From contig CALKJV010000026.1 of assembly GCA_937995505.1 (NCBI GenBank), positions 1 to 17,942 on the forward strand: DNA of 17,942 nucleotides, given 5' to 3'. This document shows positions 7,170-14,583 of this stretch, one piece after another (position 1 is the first letter of the stretch; every line of letters begins with the position of its first letter). Under the pieces are notes generated by a model. The model did no database searches, was not told the origin of the DNA, and worked only from the letters and a program-made list of their open reading frames with translations. Origin of the DNA: an uncultured Bacteroidia bacterium (GTDB taxonomy: Bacteria; Bacteroidota; Bacteroidia; SpSt-205). Position numbers and translations under genes: made by a program.

Positions 7170-9470
7170 ATGCGGTGGATTTGGATTTTGGTCATAGGGG
7201 GGATGGGGTGGGGGCAGAGCGACTCGCTTGCGCGTCCCCGTATCGGCTTAGTGCTATCGGGTGGCGGGGCCCGAGGCGCTGCGCATGTCGGCGTGCTGCA
7301 AGCCTTAGAGGAGGCGAGAATCCCGATAGATTACATCACAGGTACCTCTATGGGGGCGATGGTGGGCGCTTTTTACGCAGCGGGCTATTCGCCGGCCGAA
7401 ATGCTCCTCCTGATGTACCGCGAAAATCGCCGTTGGCTAGAGCCTGGGCCATTTTACCGAGAGTACATGTATTATGCGCCCACTCGCCCTTACGATATTA
7501 CCACATGGGAGATTCCTCTGGACTTTCTTTCTCGGGGGGGCCTGCCGCTGCCTGAGCAGCTTATTTCCGACTTTGAGCTCAACCTCGGCCTCAACGAGAA
7601 GCTTGCTGGGGTGACCCTGGGGGTTAAAGGCAACTTTGATAGCCTTTTAGTGCCCTATCGGGCAGTTGGAGCGGATCTATTTCGGCGTCGTCCTGTGATC
7701 TTTCGGCGGGGAAGCCTCCCTTTGGCCGTACGGGTATCTATATCGGTGCCGCTCTTTTTTGCGCCCCTCACTACTCCAGAATATACCAACCTCGTGGATG
7801 GGGGCGTATATGACAACTTCCCTGTGGAGCCCATGCAACGGGAGTTCAAGCCAGATTTCATCATAGGCGCTCATGTAGGAAGCACGCCCATGACGCTGGA
7901 GGAGTTTCGGGAGAAGGGCTATTACTGGCGGCTTTTTTCGCACCTGTCAGACCCTCTTAGCTGGCAAAAGATGCCTGAACGCGGATTCTTTATCCAACCG
8001 GACTTGGGCGACATGAGCGGTACAGATTTCTCTTCGGGCCCGTTGGGGTTTGCTGTACGGCGGGGCTACGAAGCCACCTTAGCCTGCATAGATGAGCTGC
8101 GTGAAGCCATAGGTTACCAGCAGAGTGACTCGGTATCCTTGATGACCCGCCGTGCGCAATTGAAGCGCTATTGGAATACCCCTGTGCCTCTGAGTTCGGT
8201 AGACTTCTATCCGGCCACGCCGGCACAGGCATTCTTTTATCGGCGGGTACTCCACTTGCGGTCGGGAGATACGCTGGCTGCGGACCTACTGCGGCGGCGG
8301 GCGTTTGTATTGCGAAGGGCAGCGCCCTTCTACAGTCTTTTCCCCCTCATAGAGCCAGATACGGTGCGAGCGGGATACGCTCGGCTCACCATGCTCTTGC
8401 GTTCTCGGGGGCCGTTGGCTTTGCGGGCAGGATTGAGTATTTTTTCTCCTTCAGGCTATGGAATCCAAGTGGGGGCTCGTTTAGAGCGCGTTTGGTGGGC
8501 AGGCTGGGAAGCTGAAGCCTTATTTACCCAAGGATCCTTTTTACAAGGTCTGGAGTTTCGCACTCGGGTACGCCCGCCGATTCCTTTGGATGTGCGGATT
8601 GTGGCGGAAAGTCATCTGTACCGGTTCTTGTATCAGTCTCTGGGAGCTTATTGGCTTCCTCTACCGAGTCAAGCGGGGGTTTTCTCTGCGTTTGACCAAG
8701 TTTCCAGCGGGGTTCAGTTTGCCATACGGCGCTTTGAGGCGCAGCTCTCGGTAGAACGCCAGAATCTCGAGGATAGATATCCTTCTCCCTCTGGCGAAAG
8801 GGCATTGCGAACCCAAGCTACCAGTGTAGCCTTTCGGATGCTGGTGGATACCGAAGATGACCGTCAATATCCTTCTGCAGGAGGACGGCTATACGCAGCT
8901 TTCTACCTCAATCGCGCCATAGAACAGCCGACCTTTACAGGCGCTCTCTATCCGCGTTCCGAGCATTACTGGCCGCAGGCGGTGATCCGATTTCGCCAGG
9001 GACTGCCTATCCTGAGCAGTGTAAGTGTAGGCGTGCGAGCAGAGGGCGGGGTCTCTCTCCAGCGCCCGTATGTAGACTCCACTCCCACCGTGCTTGCTTC
9101 CCCAGCGTTCTATCCTTTTCCGGAGAGTCCGACGCTATTTTTACCGGAGCTCTACAATCGGGCTTTTGGGGCTGGAGGGGGGTATCTCTCTATCCGCCTC
9201 CTGTCAAAGCTTTTTCTGCGCCTGGAAGCTTATGCCTATCAGCCTTTGATACGCATAGAACTTCCAACTGTGACTATGCCCGCAGGTCAGCTCCTGTGGT
9301 CTCCCCAATCCTTGCCACCTCTGTATCGGTATTTTATGGCAGGGGTATTTTATCGGACTTTCTTGGGACCTTTAGGGGCCTTCTTAACTTATTACGATCG
9401 GCAGCCACAGCCCCTGCGTATATTTCTCCATCTGGGCTATACGCGCTTTTTTGATAGGCCGTGGCAGTGA
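7170..9470 (+). CDS. Patatin-like phospholipase with POTRA and C-terminal outer-membrane barrel
   Basis: Predicted secreted lipid acyl hydrolase carried by its own outer-membrane barrel, 766 residues. Residues 1-16 form a short signal peptide ending in G-W-G-Q. The patatin domain (about 23-320) has the oxyanion loop GGGARG at 31-36, nucleophile S60 in GTSMG and the dyad Asp D210 in DGG. Residues about 330-390 resemble a single POTRA domain (S-S-V-D-F-Y-P ... R-S-G-D-T-L). From about 395 to the end the sequence alternates in short aromatic-rich strands and turns, as in D15/Omp85-type barrels. The order matches PlpD-like type Vd autotransporters and a patatin-barrel family common in Bacteroidota. 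The last residue is Gln after Trp rather than the usual Phe/Trp. The activity class is well supported; the substrate is not known. Confidence 0.88.
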   Translation: MRWIWILVIGGMGWGQSDSLARPRIGLVLSGGGARGAAHVGVLQALEEARIPIDYITGTSMGAMVGAFYAAGYSPAEMLLLMYRENRRWLEPGPFYREYMYYAPTRPYDITTWEIPLDFLSRGGLPLPEQLISDFELNLGLNEKLAGVTLGVKGNFDSLLVPYRAVGADLFRRRPVIFRRGSLPLAVRVSISVPLFFAPLTTPEYTNLVDGGVYDNFPVEPMQREFKPDFIIGAHVGSTPMTLEEFREKGYYWRLFSHLSDPLSWQKMPERGFFIQPDLGDMSGTDFSSGPLGFAVRRGYEATLACIDELREAIGYQQSDSVSLMTRRAQLKRYWNTPVPLSSVDFYPATPAQAFFYRRVLHLRSGDTLAADLLRRRAFVLRRAAPFYSLFPLIEPDTVRAGYARLTMLLRSRGPLALRAGLSIFSPSGYGIQVGARLERVWWAGWEAEALFTQGSFLQGLEFRTRVRPPIPLDVRIVAESHLYRFLYQSLGAYWLPLPSQAGVFSAFDQVSSGVQFAIRRFEAQLSVERQNLEDRYPSPSGERALRTQATSVAFRMLVDTEDDRQYPSAGGRLYAAFYLNRAIEQPTFTGALYPRSEHYWPQAVIRFRQGLPILSSVSVGVRAEGGVSLQRPYVDSTPTVLASPAFYPFPESPTLFLPELYNRAFGAGGGYLSIRLLSKLFLRLEAYAYQPLIRIELPTVTMPAGQLLWSPQSLPPLYRYFMAGVFYRTFLGPLGAFLTYYDRQPQPLRIFLHLGYTRFFDRPWQ

Positions 9471-9492
9471 GCCTACTAGCAGGGAGGTTTGC

Positions 9493-9516
9493 GCCAAAAG
9501 AGCTACCTTTGGCGAG
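9493..9516 (+). promoter_or_regulatory. Palindrome and TAnnTTTG box just before the usp gene
   Basis: The 46 bp gap after the patatin gene ends with inverted arms GCCAAA (9493-9498) and TTTGGC (9508-9513). The right arm holds TACCTTTG at 9504-9511, an exact TAnnTTTG match, and the usp ATG begins at 9517, 6 nt after its last G. The block closely resembles that before rbfA. No TTG lies at the expected -33 position. An AGGGAGG at 9481-9487 is about 30 nt from the ATG, too far to act as its ribosome binding site. Confidence 0.45.
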
Positions 9517-10374
9517 ATGAAAAAGCTACTTCACCTGACAGACTTCTCCGAGGTTGCCCGAAATGCGTACGAGTACGCTGCCGCAATCGCCAAAGCTGTA
9601 GGCGCCGAGTTGCATGTCGCCCATGTATACGACCGCCCCTACGCGAGCATCGCCTACCAAGGGGGGCTTTCAGCCGTCATAGATGCCGAGATGGATGAGA
9701 AGATCCGCGCTGAGCTGCGCAAGCACCTGGAGGCCTATGCCACCTCGGTGCAGACGGAGGGGGTGCGTGTATTGACCCATTTATGGGGCGATATGACCGT
9801 CTGGCGTCCCCAGGAGTACTTGGATAAAGTACCAGAGACGGGCCTGATTGTGGTAGGGACTCGGGGCGCCACTAGCTTGTGGCATGGGGGTCTCTTCGGT
9901 ACTAATACTGCTCGCCTCATCCGAAATAGCCCCATTCCTGTCCTTGGGGTTCATCCGCAGAATACCTATAAGCCCTTCAGTAAGGCGCTCCTTCCCATAG
10001 ATGTTTTTGACGAACGCACCATTTCTCTTATTCAGCGTTCCTTAGAGTATCTCAAGCCGTGGACCGGCCTCAAGCTATCGCTCCTCGTGGTCAATACGCC
10101 GTATGTCTTTTACGATACGGCCTCTATTGATAAATTTATCACGCAAGTGCGTCAGGAGGTGCACTACGAGGGGCTAGATCTTAAGGTATACAACGATATT
10201 TCCGTAGAGGAGGGGCTACGCCAAGCGATGGAAGCGGAAAAGGCGGACCTGCTTGTTATGGGAACCCACGGTCGCAAGGGACTGGCGCAGCTTCTTTTCG
10301 GCAGCATCACCGAGAATGTAGCCCAGCACCTGGCATATCCGCTTTTGGTGTTTCCGTTAGAGGCTAAAGGCTAA
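9517..10374 (+). CDS. Tandem-domain universal stress protein
   Basis: Cytoplasmic UspA-family protein of 285 residues with two Usp domains (about 1-147 and 152-285). Each begins with the family strand (K-K-L-L-H-L-T-D-F-S; K-A-L-L-P-I-D-V-F-D). The second domain has a textbook ATP-binding motif, G249-T-H-G252, nine residues, G262-S263. In the first, G114-T-R-G117 is followed by ten residues before G128-T, one more than the consensus. The open frame extends back to 9451, inside the patatin gene, but the ATG at 9517 begins exactly where UspA proteins begin and follows a promoter-like box. Its 3' end overlaps the convergent anmK by 11 bp. The role in stress survival is inferred from the family. 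Confidence 0.92.
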   Translation: MKKLLHLTDFSEVARNAYEYAAAIAKAVGAELHVAHVYDRPYASIAYQGGLSAVIDAEMDEKIRAELRKHLEAYATSVQTEGVRVLTHLWGDMTVWRPQEYLDKVPETGLIVVGTRGATSLWHGGLFGTNTARLIRNSPIPVLGVHPQNTYKPFSKALLPIDVFDERTISLIQRSLEYLKPWTGLKLSLLVVNTPYVFYDTASIDKFITQVRQEVHYEGLDLKVYNDISVEEGLRQAMEAEKADLLVMGTHGRKGLAQLLFGSITENVAQHLAYPLLVFPLEAKG

Positions 10375-11437
10375 GGCTTCCGCTGCTATGTGCCCGCCGA
10401 GCCCCTGTCCATTGGGGGTGAGTGTTACGCTCTGCAAGCCATCGCAGTAACCCTAAAAAGGCAAAACCGATAGCTTCTCGGTACTCTACTAAGCTGAGCG
10501 GCGCAGAGATATAGGTCAGGCCGGCTTCCTCGGCTTTCTGGAGGAGAAGCCTATGCAGGAAGCTATTGTGAGTGCCCCCGCCAGTGAGGGTAAAATGTTT
10601 CGCTCCCACCTGCTGTAAGGCCTGGATGAGGCTCCGCACAATGCAACGAGTAGCGGTATGTAGCTTATCAGGCAGGGGAGCAGGGTGCTCTAAAAAAGGC
10701 TGTACAAACCCTTCCTGCACTACTGCGTTGCTTAGAGCCTTAGGGGGCAGAAGCTGTAAGAAAGGGTGGCTCTGGAAAATTTCGGCTAAGGCAGGCACAT
10801 ACTGCCCGGCTCGTGCCAAGCTGCCCGCTGGGTCATAAAGCAGTTGAGGATTGTAGGCATGGGCTAAGGCATTCAAGAGTTGATTGCAAGGGCATATATC
10901 GTAAGCAAGAGGAGTGGGTAGATGGGTGAGGTTGGCAATACCGCCGAGATTGAGAAGGGTCTCGTAGCTGGCGAAAAGCTCTTGGTCGGCATTTGGAATG
11001 AGGGGGGCTCCCGTGCCACCGCTGGCTATATCCCGTGCTCGGAAGTGGGAAACCACCGGCTTCCCTACCAGTACGCGTAATCGCTCTGAGTCTCCTAAGC
11101 TCCAGGTAAGCCCCTGCTCAGCCTCGTGAAAAACATTGTGCGGATGCCAGCTGAGGATATCATATACTCTGCCAGCAAAACCCACCTGCACTTGCTGTGC
11201 AGTCCAGTCGGTATAAGTGATGCTAAGCCTTAGGAGGGGCTGAGCAGCCAGTGTGGCAGCCGCCAGTAATTGCTGACGCAGCGAGTCGGGATAGGGGAAG
11301 TTCTGTGCGGTTAGCAAGGCAGAGCTCCAATGGGGACCTTGTCGGGCCAGCTGTACGAGAGCGGCTGTGACCCCATCGGCTGAGCTGCCGGCCATAAGCG
11401 ATAGCACGCGATAGCTACCGCCCCAAGACTCGGGCAT
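10364..11437 (-). CDS. anmK: Anhydro-N-acetylmuramic acid kinase, Bacteroidota-type
   Basis: Kinase that opens and phosphorylates 1,6-anhydro-MurNAc to MurNAc-6-phosphate during peptidoglycan recycling. Family landmarks are present with substitutions. The phosphate loop is M-A-G-S-S-A-D-G at 15-22 (usual MSGTSLDG), the sugar-binding motif reads HPHN (usual HGQT), and GTGAPLIP appears at 141-148. The likely catalytic Asp is D180 in Y-D-I-C-P-C-N (usual YDTGPGN). I recall D-I-S/C-P-C-N forms from Bacteroidota homologues, so this is probably a lineage subtype rather than decay. The length of 357 residues is normal. The ATG lies 23 bp inside the upstream glycosyltransferase gene; the family N terminus fits this start. 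It is the last gene of the run that begins at tRNA-Ser. Downstream, it overlaps the usp gene tail to tail. Confidence 0.87.
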   Translation of the reverse strand: MPESWGGSYRVLSLMAGSSADGVTAALVQLARQGPHWSSALLTAQNFPYPDSLRQQLLAAATLAAQPLLRLSITYTDWTAQQVQVGFAGRVYDILSWHPHNVFHEAEQGLTWSLGDSERLRVLVGKPVVSHFRARDIASGGTGAPLIPNADQELFASYETLLNLGGIANLTHLPTPLAYDICPCNQLLNALAHAYNPQLLYDPAGSLARAGQYVPALAEIFQSHPFLQLLPPKALSNAVVQEGFVQPFLEHPAPLPDKLHTATRCIVRSLIQALQQVGAKHFTLTGGGTHNSFLHRLLLQKAEEAGLTYISAPLSLVEYREAIGFAFLGLLRWLAERNTHPQWTGARRAHSSGSLSL

Positions 11438-12590
11438 AAAAGGCGCTTAGCTTAGGAAGGTGCTGGGCTCGGTCGTAATGGGTCTCTGCGAGGCAGCGTG
11501 CCGCCGCACCCAAACGAAGGCGCAGCTCAACATCTACATATAGGGCAGAAAGGCTTTCTACGAAATCTTGCGGAGTTTCAGCGAGGAGTAGGTGCTTGCC
11601 CTCCTCGAAAATCAAGCTTTCCGCAGCGATAGGCGTGGCTACTATTGCCCTTCCCATAGCGAAGGCTTCTATAAGCTTGATGCGTATGCCGCTGCCAGAA
11701 AAAAGCGGCGCGATAAAGATAGGGTGAGCTTGCAAGAAGGCTTTTGCATCGGGTACGGCTCCCAAAATGTGGGTATGTGCGTCAGCATAGCGGTAGAGCC
11801 ATTTAGGGCAATTTCGGCCGGCGATGAAGAGCTCGGCCCTGGGGTGCTTGCGACGAAAGATCGGCCATACCTGCTCAAGGAACCATACGATTCCCTCCTG
11901 ATTTGGAAGCCAGTCCAGCCCCCCAATAAACCCCAGCGTGGGGGGCTCGGTATCGGGCGGTGTGTAAGGGTAGGCTTGCACTTCTATGCCAAAAGGGAAG
12001 ACCTCCATAGGGCCAGTATAGCCGGCATTTTGGGCCCAGTCGGCTTCTTTCTCGGAGATAGGCAGCAGTCCGGCGTAGGCATGAAGGATGACCTGCTCGT
12101 ACCGATAAATTCGCTTAGCCTGCAAGCTAAAGTACCAGCGCAAGGGCCAGCGCTGCTCCCGGGCATGTCGCTGCCAGATTTGCCACTCTATATTGTGTAA
12201 GCGATATACGGCGGGCGTAGACAGGTCTTGAATATAGGGCGTGAGGTATGGGCTTTCTACCTGTATTAGGTCGGGCTGAAAGGTCTCCAGCAATCGCCGA
12301 AGGGCTTCGCGATAAGCTGGGGAAGAGAAGCGATCTACATGGTAGGGTCTGCGAGTCAGTAGCAGATTTCGTAAGGCGCCGAAGGGAGTAGGACGAGTAT
12401 CTACGGCTACGGCCGTAAAAGGTACTGGTGTGGGATAGGTAGGATCGTAGGGATGTTTATAGGTGCTCATTGTGAGGCCATGAGCTTGCCAGCCGGCACC
12501 CTTCCAGAGTTCTATAAAGTAAGCGTTCCCTATTGCGCCGCCGTCGTATGGAGGATAGGGCGGCTTGGGGGTTAGTTGAAGGAGCCGCAC
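11415..12590 (-). CDS. GT4-type (group 1) glycosyltransferase
   Basis: Retaining glycosyltransferase with a GT-B fold, 391 residues, probably cytoplasmic or membrane-associated and acting on a surface or cell-wall glycan; donor and acceptor cannot be read from sequence. The N terminus L-L-Q-L-T-P-K-P-P-Y-P-P-Y-D-G-G is the donor-lobe loop of this subgroup. The C-lobe has F-I-G-G-L-D-W-L-P-N-Q-E-G near 221-233 and G-S-G-I-R-I-K-L-I-E-A-F at 299-310, with E308 as the main conserved Glu; the first Glu of the EX7E motif is absent. It resembles the sugar-transferase subgroup found near exosortase loci, but nothing like an exosortase is present. The start is GTG, directly after the TAA of the small upstream gene with no gap, so translation is probably coupled. 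Confidence 0.88.
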   Translation of the reverse strand: MRLLQLTPKPPYPPYDGGAIGNAYFIELWKGAGWQAHGLTMSTYKHPYDPTYPTPVPFTAVAVDTRPTPFGALRNLLLTRRPYHVDRFSSPAYREALRRLLETFQPDLIQVESPYLTPYIQDLSTPAVYRLHNIEWQIWQRHAREQRWPLRWYFSLQAKRIYRYEQVILHAYAGLLPISEKEADWAQNAGYTGPMEVFPFGIEVQAYPYTPPDTEPPTLGFIGGLDWLPNQEGIVWFLEQVWPIFRRKHPRAELFIAGRNCPKWLYRYADAHTHILGAVPDAKAFLQAHPIFIAPLFSGSGIRIKLIEAFAMGRAIVATPIAAESLIFEEGKHLLLAETPQDFVESLSALYVDVELRLRLGAAARCLAETHYDRAQHLPKLSAFYARVLGR

Positions 12591-12857
12591 TTAGAGCAAA
12601 GTCTTTGGCGGGGAGTCAGGTGGTAAGTCGGGGGGCGAATCTGCGGTGGGGTTCGGAGTCTCGGTCGGGCTTGGCTCCCCCTCCGCTTCGGGCGCTATGC
12701 CTAATCGCTCCAAGGAAGCCCGCATCTGAGCCACATGCCACTCCGCCTTTTGCCGTAGGAGTGCCCGACGAAACTGCTCTTGAATAGCTTTGCGCTTAGC
12801 CAGATCCTCCTTGTAAAAGGCTTTGAGCCGCTCGTACTCCTCCGGACTATACACCAT
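12591..12857 (-). CDS. Small charged helical protein of unknown function, next to pspA
   Basis: I do not recognise this 88-residue product. Residues 1-55 are almost wholly Lys, Arg, Glu, Gln, Ala and Leu in a heptad-like order (E-E-Y-E-R-L-K-A-F-Y-K-E-D-L-A-K-R ...), so a single long amphipathic helix or coiled coil is likely. Residues 56-88 are rich in Pro, Ser, Thr and Asp and are probably disordered. There is no signal peptide, Cys or membrane segment. The ATG is separated from the pspA stop by 2 bp, and its TAA directly abuts the GTG of the glycosyltransferase gene, so it is locked between two real genes, in favour of it being translated. A PspA-binding role is a guess from position and coiled-coil character. 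Confidence 0.7.
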   Translation of the reverse strand: MVYSPEEYERLKAFYKEDLAKRKAIQEQFRRALLRQKAEWHVAQMRASLERLGIAPEAEGEPSPTETPNPTADSPPDLPPDSPPKTLL

Positions 12858-12859
12858 GT

Positions 12860-13606
12860 TCAGAGCAAAGGCTCTTTACCTTCTTTAGAACGGGGCTCGC
12901 GTTCCGCTCCGCCGGGGCTATCCGAGGCAGAGGGGCTTTCTAACCCTAGTTCTGCTTTGAGGCGAGCGAGGGAATCTTTAGCTTGGATGCGCTCCATCTC
13001 TTCGTCTATTTTGAGCCGAGAGGTGTCTATGCTCTCAAGGGCTAATTCCAAGCGAGCTTCATTTTTGGCGGATTTTTCTTGCAAGCGCCGCACCATCTCG
13101 TCGTGTGTCTGGTCAATGCCCCCTACCTCAAACTGCTCAAAAGCATCTGCAATTTTCGCCTGCCATCGGGCTCTTTCGTACTGCTGGAGGGCGGCGCGGG
13201 CTTCTTGGATCTTGCGTTCTCGCTCACGCATGAAAAGCTTTTTTACTTCCAGGGCTTTTTCGTAGGCTTTTTGCGCAGCCTCCAGCTCAGCTTGTGTCTG
13301 CACTATGCTTTGTTTGAGCTTTTCTATGCGGAGGGCGTACTGCTCGGCTAAATCTTCTCGGTTTTGGTTTAGGGCAGCCTTTACGCGAGCGACAAGCTCT
13401 TGATACTCCTTCTGGTATTTATCCAGCTCTTTTTGTAGGAGGGTGACGGTAGCTTTGACAGAAGCAATGTGCTCGTTCATTTTGGGCACTTGCTCGTTGA
13501 GCTCGCGAATATTCTGCTCTAAGATGAGCTTTGGGTCTTCTAGGGTTTCTACGGCTTTGCCGAGCAGGGCGCGGATGGCGCGCTTAAAGCGTTTCCACAG
13601 AGACAT
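12860..13606 (-). CDS. pspA: PspA/IM30 family membrane-stress protein
   Basis: Peripheral inner-membrane protein related to phage-shock protein A and Vipp1, ESCRT-III-like proteins that polymerise on and stabilise damaged membrane. From Met at 13606 the product has 248 residues. It opens with an amphipathic helix (S-L-W-K-R-F-K-R-A-I-R-A-L-L-G-K-A), then E-D-P-K-L-I-L-E-Q-N-I-R-E-L, the family signature, and long coiled-coil helices to about residue 200. The last ~25 residues are Ser/Glu/Pro-rich. The frame runs back to another ATG at 13633, but the family begins at M-S-L-W. Its start lies 23 bp inside fbp. No PspF, PspB or PspC gene is in the window, so regulation probably follows the operon. 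Confidence 0.9.
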   Translation of the reverse strand: MSLWKRFKRAIRALLGKAVETLEDPKLILEQNIRELNEQVPKMNEHIASVKATVTLLQKELDKYQKEYQELVARVKAALNQNREDLAEQYALRIEKLKQSIVQTQAELEAAQKAYEKALEVKKLFMRERERKIQEARAALQQYERARWQAKIADAFEQFEVGGIDQTHDEMVRRLQEKSAKNEARLELALESIDTSRLKIDEEMERIQAKDSLARLKAELGLESPSASDSPGGAEREPRSKEGKEPLL

Positions 13607-14582
13607 TGGCGGTAAAGGAAAGGAGATGGTCAATTTCGCTGGCGGGTCCTAAAAAGAGGGGAGTGCGCTGGTGGATTTTTTCGGCAGGCACCTCTAATAG
13701 GGCTACTTTCCCGTTGGTAGCTTTCCCCCCTGCCTGCTCGGTCAGCCATGCCATGGGGTAGCCCTCGTAGAGGAGGCGGAGCTTTCCTTCGGGCTTTTTG
13801 ACGGTGCCGGGGTACATAAAGAGGCCGCCCTTGAGGAGGTTGCGATGGAAGTCCGCCACGAGCGAACCCACATACCGTAGGGATTGGGGCTTAGAGGCCG
13901 TACGGTTACGAGCGTGTAGGTCTGCTACATAGCGTTGGAGGGCAGGCTCCCATTCGTGCAGCTGATTATCGTTGAAGGAGTAGTACTGACTCGTGGCAGG
14001 CATGCTTACTTGCGGGTAAGTAAGTAGGAATTCGCCCGCTGCTGGCTCTAAGGTAAAGCCATGTACGCCCTGCCCTGTGGTGTAGAAAAGAAGTGTACTT
14101 GTGCCGTATAAAACGTACCCTGCCCCTACTTGTGCGCACCCACCTTGCAGAAAGTCTGCCACCTGGACCGGCTCGCCAGCCGGAGAGACCCGCTGATAGA
14201 TAGAAAAAATAGTGCCGACGGGTACGCCTACATCTATATTAGAGGAGCCATCTAAGGGGTCAAAGAGCACGACATACTTGCCATTGGGGTTTGTGGGGAC
14301 GATATCCTCTTCTTCTTCTGAGGCAAAGCCCGCTACATGCGGATTTTTGCGCATCACCTGGCTAAAGAGGGTATTGGCGAGGTGGTCCAGCTTTTGTACG
14401 GATTCGCCTTGGATGTTTGTCAAGCCCAATTCGCCCAGGACATCGGCGAGAGAAGCTCGTCGCAAATAGAAGCTGATGAGCTTGGCCCCTAGGCCAATGT
14501 CGCGTAGAATTTTGGAGAAAGCACCCGTAGCATCGGCCAGTTCCTGCTGCCGATCTACGATAAACTGCTCCAAGGTAATCAT
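13584..14582 (-). CDS. fbp: Class I fructose-1,6-bisphosphatase
   Basis: Mg-dependent hydrolysis of fructose-1,6-bisphosphate to fructose-6-phosphate, the irreversible step of gluconeogenesis, in the cytoplasm. It has 332 residues, normal for class I. Visible motifs are G-E-S-V-Q-K-L-D near 59-66, the metal-binding S-E-E-E-E-D at 88-93 and F-D-P-L-D-G-S-S-N-I-D at 107-117, R-Y-V-G-S-L-V-A-D-F-H-R, and L-L-Y-E-G-Y-P-M-A-W-L-T-E-Q-A-G-G near the C terminus. The N terminus M-I-T-L-E-Q-F-I matches the family, so the ATG at 14582 is secure. That ATG starts only one nucleotide after the last base of tRNA-Ser, leaving no room for a promoter or ribosome binding site of its own. The 3' end overlaps pspA. 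Confidence 0.95.
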   Translation of the reverse strand: MITLEQFIVDRQQELADATGAFSKILRDIGLGAKLISFYLRRASLADVLGELGLTNIQGESVQKLDHLANTLFSQVMRKNPHVAGFASEEEEDIVPTNPNGKYVVLFDPLDGSSNIDVGVPVGTIFSIYQRVSPAGEPVQVADFLQGGCAQVGAGYVLYGTSTLLFYTTGQGVHGFTLEPAAGEFLLTYPQVSMPATSQYYSFNDNQLHEWEPALQRYVADLHARNRTASKPQSLRYVGSLVADFHRNLLKGGLFMYPGTVKKPEGKLRLLYEGYPMAWLTEQAGGKATNGKVALLEVPAEKIHQRTPLFLGPASEIDHLLSFTANVSVETL

Positions 14583-14583
14583 G

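Noticed and set aside
7145..7555. 136-codon open frame on the + strand over the permease/patatin junction
   Set aside because: Overlaps the patatin signal peptide and catalytic loop in another frame; composition is Arg/Gly-rich as expected from a shadow frame.
9451..9516. Upstream TTG start for the usp gene
   Set aside because: Would add 22 residues unlike any UspA N terminus and overlap the patatin gene; the ATG at 9517 begins M-K-K-L-L-H-L-T-D-F-S as in the family.
11592..12200. 202-codon open frame on the + strand inside the glycosyltransferase gene
   Set aside because: The opposite strand encodes clear GT4 motifs over the same bases; the product resembles nothing.
13607..13633. Upstream ATG giving pspA nine more residues
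   Set aside because: PspA/IM30 proteins begin with the amphipathic helix starting M-S-L-W here; the extra residues are unlike the family.
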